Source: Serpula lacrymans var. lacrymans S7.9 (Eukaryota > Basidiomycota > Agaricomycetes > Boletales > Serpulaceae). From it: 64,000 nucleotides of DNA. The stretch covers positions 3,159,365 through 3,223,364 of the forward strand of contig NW_006763292.1 in the NCBI RefSeq assembly GCF_000218685.1. Direction: 5' to 3'. Under the pieces are notes generated by a model that worked only from the letters and a program-made list of their open reading frames with translations, was not told the DNA's origin and did not search any database. Both the position numbers and the translations under genes were made by a program. Shown here in pieces: positions 13,147 to 25,495 of the stretch (position 1 is the first letter of the stretch; each line of letters opens with the position of its first letter).

Positions 13147-14368
13147 ATGGCCAACACTTACAAGCAGCCTGCAGCCAATGGTGGCCCTCCAACTCATCCT
13201 GCCCTTCGTATGTGCTGTGCTCTTCATCGTCGAATACTATTTAATCTAATATTTCTATGAAGACGTGCGTGACGCAAAGGATGCCCATGTTGTCCTCGAG
13301 GCAGTGCGCCTTAACATGTTGCCACTGATCAGAAGGCGCCTCACGGCCAGCGAGCGGGAGCAACTCACTTCTGGAAACGTCTTTGTATGGGAGGAAGCAG
13401 AAAATGACGGCGGGCTCCTACGTTGGACGGATGGGCGAAGATGGTGATTACACATCGCGCACTCATTTTCACGTGAAAGACTCAGCTCGCCCTACAGGTC
13501 CCAGAGTAGAATGCGTGGCGATTATCTGTTTTACGAAGAGAAGATGGAGACTACACAGGAAGAAAAAGACGCTAAGGCAGCGCTAAGGTATGTGTTGATA
13601 TCGCTGTCATCAGACCTCAGCTGAGCCTCCTTTGTGCTATAGAGCCCGTCGAGCAACAGACCCATTAGCTGTAGCACCTCCCACAAACAGACGGAAAGAC
13701 CGTCCAAACCGCCCTAACGGCCTTACCAAGCAGACATACTCGGCCCTTGTGTACATGCCAGGATCAAGCCATCCTCGGAAATGGCATATCGTGGCCTACT
13801 TTACAGTGAGTTGTCACTTACGGTATACCATCTTTACTCTTCCCATTGATCAACTTCGTCATTACAGGGCGACGATTACCTACGCCTTCCTGTCGTGGAA
13901 AATTACGATTACCTCCGAAGTCTCAAAGTCCCAGATGGAGTCTTCGTATCCAGTAAAGCCAGCGGTCTGAGAAATGATCGCTACTCATACGGGGTTGACT
14001 CGAGGGAAGCTTACGAACGCTCCGATTATGCACTAAACGTGGCCTCGAGTCACTATTCCCATCCTATGCCGCAGCCATACCATGATGATCCAATGAGGCC
14101 CATGTCAGCTGCCTCATCATCGTCATCAACCATGCTATCTCCCCTCCAACGCCAATCTACGGCATTGTCATCACCACTTCCTAGGACTGGCCGTCAGGAT
14201 GTATCGTTACCAAGCATATCCACTCTTGCCCCAATTCGAGGTCGCCATGACCTTGCTTCCCCATATCATACCTCATCATCTACTCGTCCTGATCAACTTC
14301 CAAACAATTATAGTCCTTTAAGTGCGGAGGACCGACGTGTGCTGAACAGTTTTCGCGTTGTACTATAG
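13147..14368 (+). CDS. WOPR-domain (Gti1/Pac2 family) transcription factor, 5 exons
   Basis: Exons 13147-13207, 13263-13443, 13498-13587, 13643-13805 and 13868-14368 give 996 nt, 331 residues, all in phase. The first WOPR box starts near residue 18 (HPALHVRDAKDAHVVLEAV, LPLIRRRL, SGNVFVWEE, LLRWTDGRRWSQSRMRGDY, FYEEK). The second (LTKQTYSALV, RKWHIVAYFTGDDYLRLP, YDYLRSLKVPDG) ends near residue 185. WOPR proteins (Wor1, Ryp1, Mit1, Sge1, Gti1, Pac2) bind DNA through these two boxes and act as master switches of cell type, mating or host interaction. The last 130 residues are Ser/Pro-rich with a poly-Ser stretch and few hydrophobics, as in family members. The key WTDGRRW signature is split by intron 2 and restored by splicing. 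The gene is isolated by large gene-free flanks on both sides. Which paralogue it is cannot be told. Confidence 0.95.
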
Positions 14369-17300
14369 CATTTCTGCTGACATTGGACATTTACTTGGTT
14401 CAATGAGCTTTCGTTTTTGTTTTCTTGGAGTGTACTCTCGCTGTCACTGTTTAGTATAATCATGTTCGTGATTAGTTTTCATGTCGAAGGACTTGTTATT
14501 GCATTATTGTATCCTACTAAACTAAACTTCATGAAATTGATATATTTCTGGCATTTGGAGAAGGTGCTAGTGCTGGGCAACTGGGCGGTATGATCGAATC
14601 ACAATGCAGCCGCGGCGCCCATAAGAATCACGGTATTTGTTGTTGACGTGACTCGGCCACATAGGAGTTTCATTTTTTTTCAATTCACTCGAGAACAGTT
14701 GTATCATGATCGCACACACGATGGGCATCGAGTTCGTCGCGTATTTGTCGAAGCCGTATTTATTTATTAAATAAAAGAAGCCAGAGCGGACCTTACACTT
14801 GGTGGTCACTCTAACGGTGTCCAGAGCGCCCTTGCCCTCATAGATCATACCGTATGTCAGGCTAGAATTTCAATCATCCATGGGCGAACAAGTTCGACGT
14901 CAACCAGATGCATCCTAGCGGTGTACTGCCAACATCACAAGCCAGAAGAGAAACAGAAGAGTGTACTAGTAGCGCCAGCCTGAGGTTTCACCACCATACA
15001 TTTTGGAAGTCCATATTCCGTAAGAGCTGTTGTTCATATCGAACTGACTTCCCTTCAATCACTCGGAACCTCCATGATCATCGCAATTGGTATTGGACTG
15101 CGCGCATTTCATTTTTATCCTTGTCTTGTTGCTAAGGTCCGCGGATTTATCTGTATGTTCTCGACTTATGCAGAGGGGTTACTACTTGTGCTGCATGAGA
15201 TCAGCACCCTGAGCAGCGAGTTTCGCATATCAGATTCGGAATGAGACATAGCCGAACCGCTGTGATCTCACAACCACCCACCAGTGATAGGATAGTAGAA
15301 TGATAGCCATTGAAACACTCACCTGGCTCAATTAGAGAAGGACAAGGTGCTGCGAGATAACAACATTCCCGCCGGACGGCTAGTGGTGTGTATGTTGCGG
15401 AGCTCTTCTTACGCGCCCGCTCTCACGAAACGATAAGAAAGCGGCAAGGAAGAGAAGAAGTACCTGCGCTACAAGAATACAAACGGTCTGGTGCGGCATA
15501 CGAAAATAGTGTACTGAAGACATTACTTCGAAGAAGCAAAGAAATAGACCTCTGCCACTGATCCCGGTAATGGTTCATAGGAAGGTGATTTGTTGAACCC
15601 GAATCCGTATATCTCCGTGGCATCTTATTTGAGTTCATTTACGATATTTCGAAAGGAGATTACAGGATGAGGGCGGCCGAGGACCATATCAGTCGCGTCA
15701 GACTACGCATGATTGGCGCGAGGAAGGCATGGAGGGATCCGAACGGCGAAGCCCGTGTGCGACATCTCTTTTTGCGAAAGGTATCGTGTCAAATTCCGTT
15801 GCGTTGGGTAGTACATGTCGAGGTCGTCACCTTGCGTTTGTGTATAATCCCAGACATCATTCCACAGTAAGAATCTGTAGATATCCGCTCTCACCACGAG
15901 GAACTTGGGACGGAAAGAGACTTTATCCCGAAAAGCACGTAACAAGGACCAATCCATAAGAGACGTGGTTGACGTGTCTTGACTGACGAAACAAAGGGAG
16001 AAGGGCAGGACGAGCCAGTTTGAGGGCATGAGGATCGCATGGTTTAAAACGTGCGAGAAGGATCAACAGGAAGGACGGATAAGCGGCCTGTATCAGATAT
16101 GTAGCCCCAGAGTCTTGGTTTTGCGGACTTGCTCAGACGCTATTTTCTGCGCATTGACAGGGTAGACCCGCCCAACTACTTCGACATTGAAATAGTCATG
16201 TAATGACACCGATGGGCCAAGGCCATGTGGAAGAATTGAGATGGGCTATAGTAAGACCTGTGCAAAACATATCTCCACGAAAAGTCAGCACTGTGGACGG
16301 GGACGGGAGACCATTGTGCAAATTGATACACAACGAAGAGAACAGAAAACAGCAAGCAGTCTATTTTTCGGTAGCGTTCTCACGGTGGCAACATCAACGT
16401 TACAGTCAACCACGACTCTGGTATTTCTCGTGCTGGCTGCATTTGCTATCCTCAGACATTGCAACAGACGATGCCTATCCTTGGACTGCATTGTCGTCGT
16501 CATGTCTATAACTAATTATTGCTACTGAAGCCGCGGTGGCAGTAATATTGGCAGTTCTTGCGGCTACCAGCCCATCTTCGTCCTGTCCTCAAGTTCCGCT
16601 GCATCGGAAAAGCCTGGGTCGAATTTGGATCGGCTTGCGCGACTTCGTTATACTTTCTCATCGCCCAGGGTCAGGGCATGGAAGGCTTTCAGATCACTGC
16701 CTGGCCTCTGCTCGCCCTATACCTTCGCACTTTGTGGCGTTTCGGAGGCACTCGTGTGTTGCTCAGCTATATCCGTCACATCACTTTCTACTCTCGACTT
16801 TAACGCCAAAACTCATGTTCTCAAGTCTGTAAGTCTAGATACCTCATTCGTGTATTTTCTCTGACGATCTCGCTGGAGTTGTGACATGTCACCTTTGGCT
16901 TCGTCTCTCCTTCAGCCATTTCTATAATTGCTGCTCAACCCTCGTTTGCCAGCTCACGGTAGCACAACTACATACCTCGTGGGGGCGGATACTACGACTT
17001 CCATTCTCAATCACTTGATGCTTGGCTATTTCTGTGATTTTTGATGTTCTTCAGTCTCACCAGTCCATTGATTAAGGTATTTCATGAATTTCCATTTTCA
17101 GCAAATTTTCACCGACGCATCCGTCGGATAACCCTGTGAGTAGCTGGCCGCGATATCTTTCCCCCTGAATCGAGCTTGATATATTGTATAGGATATTTGT
17201 ACTTGTACTTGAAGAGGTGGTTGATAAACTGGCTAGACTGTTGGCGTCTTCAACTCTACTAGGGCTGTTTACTTGACAGACAATCTGGATCCTCGCTGCC

Positions 17301-20300
17301 TCCCAATCATAATGTCTTCTCGGTTTCCCGGGAAATGACAAATGTCACAACACTGTAGGTTTTCTGGGTTTACTTGTGAGTATGCTATAGACTTTGGGAT
17401 GCCTTCTTTTCTAGTGCAACATAATCGCATATCCTGAAATGCAACCATTACTCATCATTGCTCTCTTGCAATGTGTGCCATCGTGTCACCGTACGGCTCT
17501 CGATCTGGGTTGCGCCCGTCAACGTTGGTCCGAGAAGAACGTGCCTTTTGAACGATGTCTCCCTGCAAGCATGTCTGATCAGATCCATTTCGATCTCAAA
17601 GCATGTGTGCGAAAAGTAAGTACATTGAGATAAGGATCAAACGGGATGGCGAATGCCAAACGGAAGTCCTGATGTGTTCTCACTCCTTTAACTTGTCCGC
17701 AAGTACCACGACAAATGTCTACATCCGACTTTTCCCGAACTAATCAGTGCGATTTCAAACTTAGTATGTACATTATACATCTATGAGTTCTCCTCCACTC
17801 CAGGAGATAGACGATGATGAACAGAAGTTCGGGCATGAAGTCCCCTCCGGTATTTCGGCCCGACTAGTCCGCTGTCTGCTGTGTGAAGACACTTTTTGCT
17901 GAGTAAGGTGGTGAAAAAGAAAAAGGCAAGTCTTGTTATTCGCCTTTTTGTGAGATGCCAAATTTTGATATTCCTAATCAAAATCTCCTATATGTTCCAA
18001 CGTCACTAAGTTCACCACCAGGACACAATATTCATTTTACGAATGTGTTTTGTGGTGCGTCATCATACGGAGAGAGCGGCATGGAGTATTTCTCCCACTG
18101 TTGTAGAAGTTGACCGTTTTTTTCTATTAGTGGCATAAGGACATTGGACTTTGGCAGATGGTGGCCCCTGGAACCTTCGTATGCCATTCATTACATTACA
18201 CTTTCTTTTTTCACGAAGCTGCGAGAAGTTGATGGTGAGAGGGGAATTTGAAGGTGGGAATGACTGTCGTGCGCCATTTACTAATTCCTTATGCGATCAA
18301 CTCGGAGCATCACTCCAAGTGAGTTGCATGCATGTCAAATTAAATCTAGGTATTCTATATGCAGTATCCTTTTGCAAACGATGTATACACACCGTTTCAT
18401 CTCATCCCTTTATCTCCCGCCAAACATACCAAAGTCAAAATCTAGAGGAATTGCGCAGGTATCTACTTATCTGATCAAACAACATCCAAGACACATATCT
18501 GATAAGTTAGATAGGCGGATCTCTCAGCGCTCACACCCTCAAGCTTTGTACAAAGCTACCGTGGGTATCATTTGGAAGACTAGACATATGGTTTACGTAT
18601 GATAGCGGCGGCAGGTTTTGTTTTCCATCATCCGTCCCTGTGATCCCTTGTCGGAGAATTAAAGGCAAGTTAAGGCGCTGAGCAAGCGCACCAAGTCGGT
18701 AAACAAGAGCTACCCGTCGCTGTCCTCTTCCCGCACACGCCAGAGTGCTACGTGTGGGGACCCAGGAACCCCATTACAAAGTCTCCGAGAGAAATGTAGA
18801 TAGGGAACGGACGAGCCGCCCATAATTGTGAGTCACTCGGATCAATCCACCAATACAAATATCTAGGTTTTCGTCTCCCAACATCGTTCAACTTCGTGCG
18901 GGAGTTTGGGGATATATATTCAAGATGCCTCGAGGCGAGCCTGATTGTGTTTTTCTCAAACGGGGATTACGAGGTGCTTTCGCTATAATTCCCACCTTGC
19001 GTCTTACTTCTCATCGTTAAATCAAGACCTTTGAGGATTGGGGAACTTATTGAATGTTGTCTCCAAGTCTGCGAGTAGCCTTTCTCTGGATAAAGTAGGT
19101 CTCACGTGGCGAAATTCAAGGTGGATTATCCAGGGCAGCTATAAAGAAGACCTTTGACAGAGCGTTACCCCACATGCACAGCCGTGAGTTGACAAAAATG
19201 CTATTGTCCTGATTGTTTCCCCATTGAAAACTGACGAAACGAAGGACGGATAAGCTTCAGTTGATTGACAAATACTGTTTTCGTTCCCGTGAACCACGGC
19301 GCAGACCCGGAAGCTCTGGACGTTAACCCCATTGGCATTGGAGGTTCGCGAGCACTCTCGGGATGAACATTATAAGCTGTACTTTAGCACTCCGAGGATG
19401 AAGCGGCCAAACTCGGAAGATATCCAATTCAGGAATTACCAACTCAACAGAATGAGGTTCTCCCCGACATGTCTATGAACACATTTTTGAGACCAATACG
19501 CACCCTCCTCCCATTGTATAAGTCGAGTTGCGTTTTGTACGAAGTGCACCATGTTATTTTCCATATCCCAGAGTGCCCAAATTACTTCCTTGGTCTGGAA
19601 CTTTGCGTATAGTGCCGTGAGTGCGCAGAATTCTGTGGGATGGCCCTGCAACCATCCTGTTCGAAACGCTAATCTTTCACCAGGATTATACCGTGTTCGA
19701 CGCATCGTGTGCATGACTAGTACTATAATGCAATGCAGTTTCCCCGCAATAATTTTATAATGATCAGGCTATACTTTTTCCGAGCGGGGCTCTTGATCTC
19801 GCGCTGGTCGTACTCTAGAACCAAAGCTTCGCGTACATGGACTAATACGAAGGCCTAGGCGCATCAGGTCCTTTAAAAGCAACAAAATGTGGGGAGGATA
19901 TGTTCCGGTGGGCGTATTGTATTATCCTGTTCATCACGAGTTGCTATATTACCATAAGACGGATCGGACGCTATAGATGTGGGCTAGCAAGACTTGTATG
20001 TACGGTGGGACTGGGTTCAGGAAATCAAAAGTCAGTAGCATGAAAACCCCTTAGTGACTCCTATACTGTGGGTTCTCAGATCACCAACTCTTGCTCTGTC
20101 ATGCTATAAACTTCTCGAGGTCAGTCGACCAGGCACTGACTTGTGGGAAAGACGGGGGATATCTTTTGATGCGTTTTCTTGTGCACCGCTCGTCCTTGAT
20201 AGATATCGGTATATCTTCGCAGGTGTTCAGGATGTTTGAAGATGTTCTACTAGTTGGTCTTGTTAGAACGAAGGAGATAGATAACGACAAAGTAGGAAGA

Positions 20301-23300
20301 TCACAGAATGAGCAACGCGGAAAATGGAAATGATTTTACATTGCATGAGCGCAGTCGATTATGAGTGGACTCGTCCCATACTGAATTGTAAGATATGCAG
20401 GTATGAAGATGCCTATGATAGATGGTCCCCAATAAACAAAAATAAAAGGTTTCGTCGACAAATAATGATGAGCTTGTTGATCGGCGCACAGGGTGGTCTG
20501 TGATTAGATTTAAAATGTGTGATATTGCTTACGTCTGCTCAAGCCACTAACAATATGCCTATCACTTGCCTATCACCATGATGCCTCCAAACGTCCCAGC
20601 TTACTGCGCTAAGACTTCGTCTTCGGGCTTCGCTCCTCGTGACATCTAGGATGATTGTCATTTAAACATATATCAGAGCCCCTGCGCACAACCACCCGAC
20701 TGTGTATCCAGATGCAGTCCAGCATGTAAACAATACAGGGTTTCCACCATAATGCAGCACGCCCAGAATCTGTATCTATCAATGGCGTTGTGATTAGTCT
20801 AATTGAACATGAAGGGTGGTATGAAATGTGTTTTCTGGGTGGTTGTATCATAAGTGATTCGAGGTCGATATCCTGACCCGAATGCTGAAGACCGTACCAG
20901 CTGAGATGTCTCAAGAGCCACTAGACAAGAGAACAACCATTTAGAGTGACCCATTAAGAAAAAACGACGCACAATATAGTTCCAACATCTTCGTATCCAA
21001 ACTAGCATACTTTACCATAATTATTTGGGACGTTTCCCTGGTAGTACCAACTAGTTCAAATTTTGAGAATTCAGCATATTCTATCCACGTGATGGCAGTA
21101 GAAGATTATCCCTTTTGGAACACTGACACTTAGCTTCCATTCCCATCGTACCTTATGACTGTCACCTGCCCAATGTCACTGTCAAGCAAGGTTGTAGACG
21201 CAGTATACAGTTGTAATCCGGTGACGATCATCCATCCGGAGGGTGAGGTAAACTGTGTATGACGAAAACAGCGATATGTAACCCCGCCTGCAATGTTTGT
21301 CGATGGCATACTTTGATGGACAGATATCCACTATCCAGGGCTTGTATTCCAGCATACGGCGTTCCGCTGGATAATGATCCGCTCACGTGGACGATTGATC
21401 GAGGCATGCTTGGGACATACGGGATTCGAAGACGGACATTTGAGTTTGGGCCCGCATGCTTTGGGAGAAGCATTTGCAAATACTCCTTAACACCCCACAC
21501 GAAGCAAGCAGTCGCAGGGTCCGACTTGCTGAGGAATGTACTGCCCGCGGAGGACTTGATGTCGATACATAAACAAATATACAGAAGAAGTTTCGTCTCA
21601 TCACATAACCGTTTCACCCTTCAAGACAATTCTGGGAATTCACTGTCGTCAGCAAAAGGCAAGTGGAAAGGATGATTACAATAAGCTGACATGTTGTCAC
21701 TCTCAAGGCGAGTGTGGTGAAAACTACACGGGATTGGGGAAACCAAAGAAACAATTCCCAATTGCAGCGGCGTCCACACATTCTGTTCGCAATTGCCCTC
21801 CCATATCCTGCGGTATCAAAGGTCGTACCTTCCGTATTATCAAGCAAAAGATCCTAATATAAACTGATTTCAACGCCACACTTGAAATGGTCCACCAATG
21901 AAAAGATCATAAATTGTCAATCTGTGCTAACCTTCACACGAAATGCCAATTATAGACCCGCACTACTGAGTCAATTGACGCGGCTTGACTATCGAAGGTA
22001 ACCCTCCACTAAAAAAAAAGAATTTGATATAGATTGATAACGAAGGATGCGGAACCGATGAATGTATTTACCGCTGACTGTATCGTTTGAAGCCTTATCT
22101 CTCAATCGTCCAGAAACAATCGAGTAATACACTCACATGAAGTGTGTAATGTGTACGTAGTATCAGTTAGTCACGGTGGTATTCTTGCACAGCCAACTAG
22201 CAAAGTACAACCTGAGAAAACATGAGGTATGCCATCATGAAACAGGAAATATTTATTACTATTCCAAACCTCAGTGAGTTCTATACCAAAACAGACGAAG
22301 AGGAAGTTAAGCTCACATGCAATAACGCGATATACCGGGGGCTGAGAACACGAAGATGAACTCGTCAGGTGAACTATTGGGCTAGTATCATTCGGATTTA
22401 TGTGTAGAATCCCGCATCTCAACCATACTGTGTGGTGTGGTACTTGATTTAGTGTCCAATCTGATAATCGAGAGAAATAGGTGTGATCTATTAATACATC
22501 GTGATAATACTTGAACCAGGGTGATTCTGGGAAAAAATGAGCAAAAGTGAGCACCAGGGTAACTTCAACTCGAATGGCAATTGTTTGACAAAGTGTAAGC
22601 ACCGGTGGCCTCATAAGTGTACATGTTGGGGATCGAACGATAATCAACCTGCACCAGTAACAAACGTGTTCCGTTGGAATGTTCCTCCGCAAACGCAGCT
22701 CGATATAGACTGAATTTGACAAGGCAACGAAGAGCTCAAAGCGCACGACGCCGGGTAACTGATTGTCCCAAACTCACCTTATGCTCGCCATAACGACCAT
22801 CTTGTATCCTATCTCCACGGATGTGCACGAACTATCTGGAAGAGAGCACCGGCATCAACAAGTAAAGGAGGTGTCCGAGCGGCTATGAACAGTTATGAAC
22901 ATGGGGGGACGAAAGGCCTCGAGATGGAACACAAGTCAAGCCCATACTGCGAGCAATTTAGCTTTTTGTCACTTTCAATCAACTTGAGCACCTCCAGACT
23001 AAAAACCACTCTAGAAATAAGCCTCTCCCATGTACCGCGCAATACGTGATTGCATGAATGGTAACCTGTAGCACAAAGCGAATCCCAGAACGATCAAACA
23101 ATCTGCATCTTGTCGAATGCTTTCCACGGTCCTCCAGAGGACATCGCTGCTATGAGTGCCAAGTGAGCGGCATGACCATAAGGCTGGTTGCTGGGCGCAC
23201 GGGTAGATGAAGAGGCAATACCATGCCGGCTGCAATGAGACTTGTTGTGGAACATCCTGCGCCCTCCAACCAGTACATATACTTGGGGTGATGGATACGA

Positions 23301-23722
23301 AGCTAAAGAGGGTCCACTAGTAAAAGTATGCAATCCGCCGCGGCTCCATGGGAGAAATGTTTGACAGACCAGTATTACTACGGGACAAGCAAAAAGAAAA
23401 AGAAAAGGGAATTCAATACGATGCACTTCGTTGGTTTAAACACTTGTATAAGAAGGTAGCCTCAAGTTGAAAGAAAATGAGTAGGTGTAAACCGGGCCAA
23501 TAACTGAACCCACTGGCATTCACTCAAAATCGAAAATGAACCTAAGCGGCGCTAAAAGGTTCCCAGGCTTCATTCAAGTCACGCTTTCAATAAAATTTAA
23601 ACTACTTGATTTAGTCGCGACCAATTGCAGAAGTCTTATAGCCCTATAGAAATATACTAAATAGCACCGTTGAACCGACAACAAAGAAAGGCAATGAACA
23701 TATAGAACCACAAAAATCGATA
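14369..23722. other. Gene-free stretch of about 9.4 kb downstream of the WOPR gene
   Basis: The longest frames are 191 codons (22171-22746, minus) and an opposed pair of 129 and 138 codons (21228-21675). None has a motif, a good start context or a consistent intron pattern. Short hydrophobic segments occur at 16380-16860 in changing frames. A stretch at 14790-14848 (minus) has codon use like a coding exon but no continuation I could follow. I see no LTR, terminal repeat or tandem array. Confidence 0.45.
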
Positions 23723-25405
23723 TCAATGAATGTCTAGCCTCACTAGCCCAAGCTCATAGCACCGTTGAAGCCTTCCCCCTAAAGCAAGTAACCTATCTCT
23801 AACCTGCATCCCAAGGGTCCTGCACTGAATGAGCTGACTAGGCCTGCACCCAGCTTGCCTCAATTGCGCGACTCCGCGTCCTTGAGTATTATTCCTCTGC
23901 CTTAACTCCATCATCAAGATTATGCTCTCTAGGACGTCCGCGTTGTCCCATTCCAGATCCAGACTCTCCAGAACAGGGGCCAAGCACGTGGCACGTCCAT
24001 CAGAGGATATTCGAGGCGTCATTGAATCGATTATATCGAGGGGAAGACAGACATGACATGAGTGGAACGAAAAATGAGTAATGGAAGCAGCTGCAGACAA
24101 CAACTGCTCAAATTCCTCCTGTCTGACCCAAACAGATCGAAGGCTCAGCTTCTTCAACCACTGAGACCGCTTAAGAAACGAAGTCAACTCTGCGATGTAT
24201 GAGGCTGGGTTGTCCGAGTGGGTTTCTTCAAGGGTAAACTCTTTCAGATTAGGCGCATTGATCGCTTCAAACAACATTTCCATCCGTCTCGTCTGAGTAC
24301 AAGACTCTAGGGTGCGCAGCTGCAATCTTTCCATTCGGGGCAGATCGACAAACACATATGGAGATCGTTGTTCAACTGCACCAATTCCGAGTACGCATTC
24401 TATAAGATTTGGGCATTGACATAAAATGTCTAAATATGCAAAGACAGGAGGACTCCATGCACCGCGACGCACATCCATGAGCGATAGATGGGTAATACCG
24501 CACCATGGAACGTGGATCTTGCTCATGTCCATTGAGTTCCAGGACAGGGCTAGACGGCGTAGAGAAGTACTGCTTAGGTTGACGATGGCGGATGGAATGG
24601 TAGAATGACCCTCGCCATCTGACTTGTTCAAGTCGCTATGTACATTCAAGTACTCAAGCGAAGAGAAACTAGCCTCAAAGATGGGAAACAAAGTATCAAT
24701 GGCGCTCTTATCGCGTACTAAGAAGTCCAAAATTCGCCAACGAGAAGCATAGGATATCACCGTGTCGTAGATCGAGGATAGATTGGATGTGCTATATCCT
24801 TGATGGATGAACCGAAGCGACATAGGAACGGAGCCTGAGCGCTGGAGCCATGTTGACATAATTTGTCTCTGTTTATCAACAACAGCATCTGTGCAGATAC
24901 ACGGGACCACGAGTTTGAGAAAAGACCATAAGCGAGGCGTTGAAAGTGATATCGCACGCCAAGTACTACAAACTCTACCCAAAAGTAGAGGTGCATGAGA
25001 AATAGAAGGCTCGTTCGTAGACACTTGTGACTTCTCTTCAAGAGGAAGGCAGTGCTCAAATATCTTGGATAACATCTCGGGAGGCAACCTCCTGATAGGA
25101 GAATCAAGGCCGGCTTCCAGACTTGATATCAAGTTTTCTACTTCGGCCTGACTTTTCTGCATTTCTGCCAAAATGCCTTGTACACGGAGGATTTCACGCT
25201 TGAGCGTAATGCGATGCTGTTCAAAAGTGCAGACTAGACCCCTCATTTCGCGCATTTGGACTTCCGAAGGAACCACATTGGTTACAAGCAGTTGTGATAT
25301 AGACGACTGAAAAAGGCATGAATCCCCAGACCCAATGACCAATGACCCAGTACTCACCGGCAATTGTATAGGAAGGTCAACAGGATGAACGTCGTATAAT
25401 GCCAT
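23723..25405 (-). CDS. F-box protein with N-terminal coiled coil, 2 exons
   Basis: Two exons, 25405-25358 and 25306-23723, joined across a 51-nt intron (GTGAGT...TTTCAG) that is itself in frame without a stop. Spliced, the protein has 543 residues. A charged helical segment at about 35-75 (EQHRITLKREIL, LAEMQKSQAEVENLISSLEAG) precedes the F-box at about 86-130 (IRRLPPEMLSKIFEHCLP, then LGRVCSTWRAISLSTPRLWS). The rest is irregular leucine-rich repeats up to the C-terminus. This coiled coil plus F-box plus LRR layout belongs to a large, expanded Agaricomycete family, presumed SCF substrate adaptors with unknown targets. An in-frame ATG 51 bases upstream (25456) lies close to the start site expected from the TATA box, so I prefer 25405. 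Confidence 0.88.
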   Translation of the reverse strand: MALYDVHPVDLPIQLPVSTGSLVIGSGDSCLFQSSISQLLVTNVVPSEVQMREMRGLVCTFEQHRITLKREILRVQGILAEMQKSQAEVENLISSLEAGLDSPIRRLPPEMLSKIFEHCLPLEEKSQVSTNEPSISHAPLLLGRVCSTWRAISLSTPRLWSFLKLVVPCICTDAVVDKQRQIMSTWLQRSGSVPMSLRFIHQGYSTSNLSSIYDTVISYASRWRILDFLVRDKSAIDTLFPIFEASFSSLEYLNVHSDLNKSDGEGHSTIPSAIVNLSSTSLRRLALSWNSMDMSKIHVPWCGITHLSLMDVRRGAWSPPVFAYLDILCQCPNLIECVLGIGAVEQRSPYVFVDLPRMERLQLRTLESCTQTRRMEMLFEAINAPNLKEFTLEETHSDNPASYIAELTSFLKRSQWLKKLSLRSVWVRQEEFEQLLSAAASITHFSFHSCHVCLPLDIIDSMTPRISSDGRATCLAPVLESLDLEWDNADVLESIILMMELRQRNNTQGRGVAQLRQAGCRPSQLIQCRTLGMQVRDRLLALGGRLQRCYELGLVRLDIH

Positions 25406-25489
25406 TTTCACAGACAAGATTGACGCAAGTATACAAAGTAACGGGTTCCAGTTCAAGTGGCTTGGGTTGTATCATTGCTGCCCCCCGAC

Positions 25490-25495
25490 CTTATA
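25490..25495 (-). promoter_or_regulatory. TATA-like element of the F-box gene
   Basis: TATAAG on the minus strand, 85 bases before the preferred ATG. It predicts a transcription start near 25460, which argues against use of the upstream ATG at 25456. Confidence 0.45.

Noticed and set aside
16241..16864. Overlapping frames with hydrophobic segments suggesting a small membrane protein
   Set aside because: The hydrophobic runs fall in different frames and no splice pattern joins them.
19436..19714. 92-codon minus-strand frame with natural-looking composition
   Set aside because: No homologous motif, no flanking exons, and lies in a stretch of similar random frames.
21228..21675. Opposed open frames of 129 (minus) and 138 (plus) codons
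   Set aside because: Mutually antisense and without motif, start context or neighbours; at most one could be real and neither can be supported.
22171..22746. 191-codon open frame on the minus strand with several GTGAGT-like sites nearby
   Set aside because: No domain motif, composition is mixed, and exons could not be joined into a consistent model; left as part of the gene-free stretch.
22866..22930. GTGTCCGAGCGGCT, resembling the D-arm of a tRNA
   Set aside because: No anticodon stem, T-arm (GGTTCGANNCC) or acceptor stem follows at tRNA distances.
23723..25456. Uninterrupted 577-codon reading of the F-box gene
   Set aside because: It includes a 51-nt stretch with strong GTGAGT and TTTCAG borders that is better read as an intron, and an upstream ATG at the likely transcription start.
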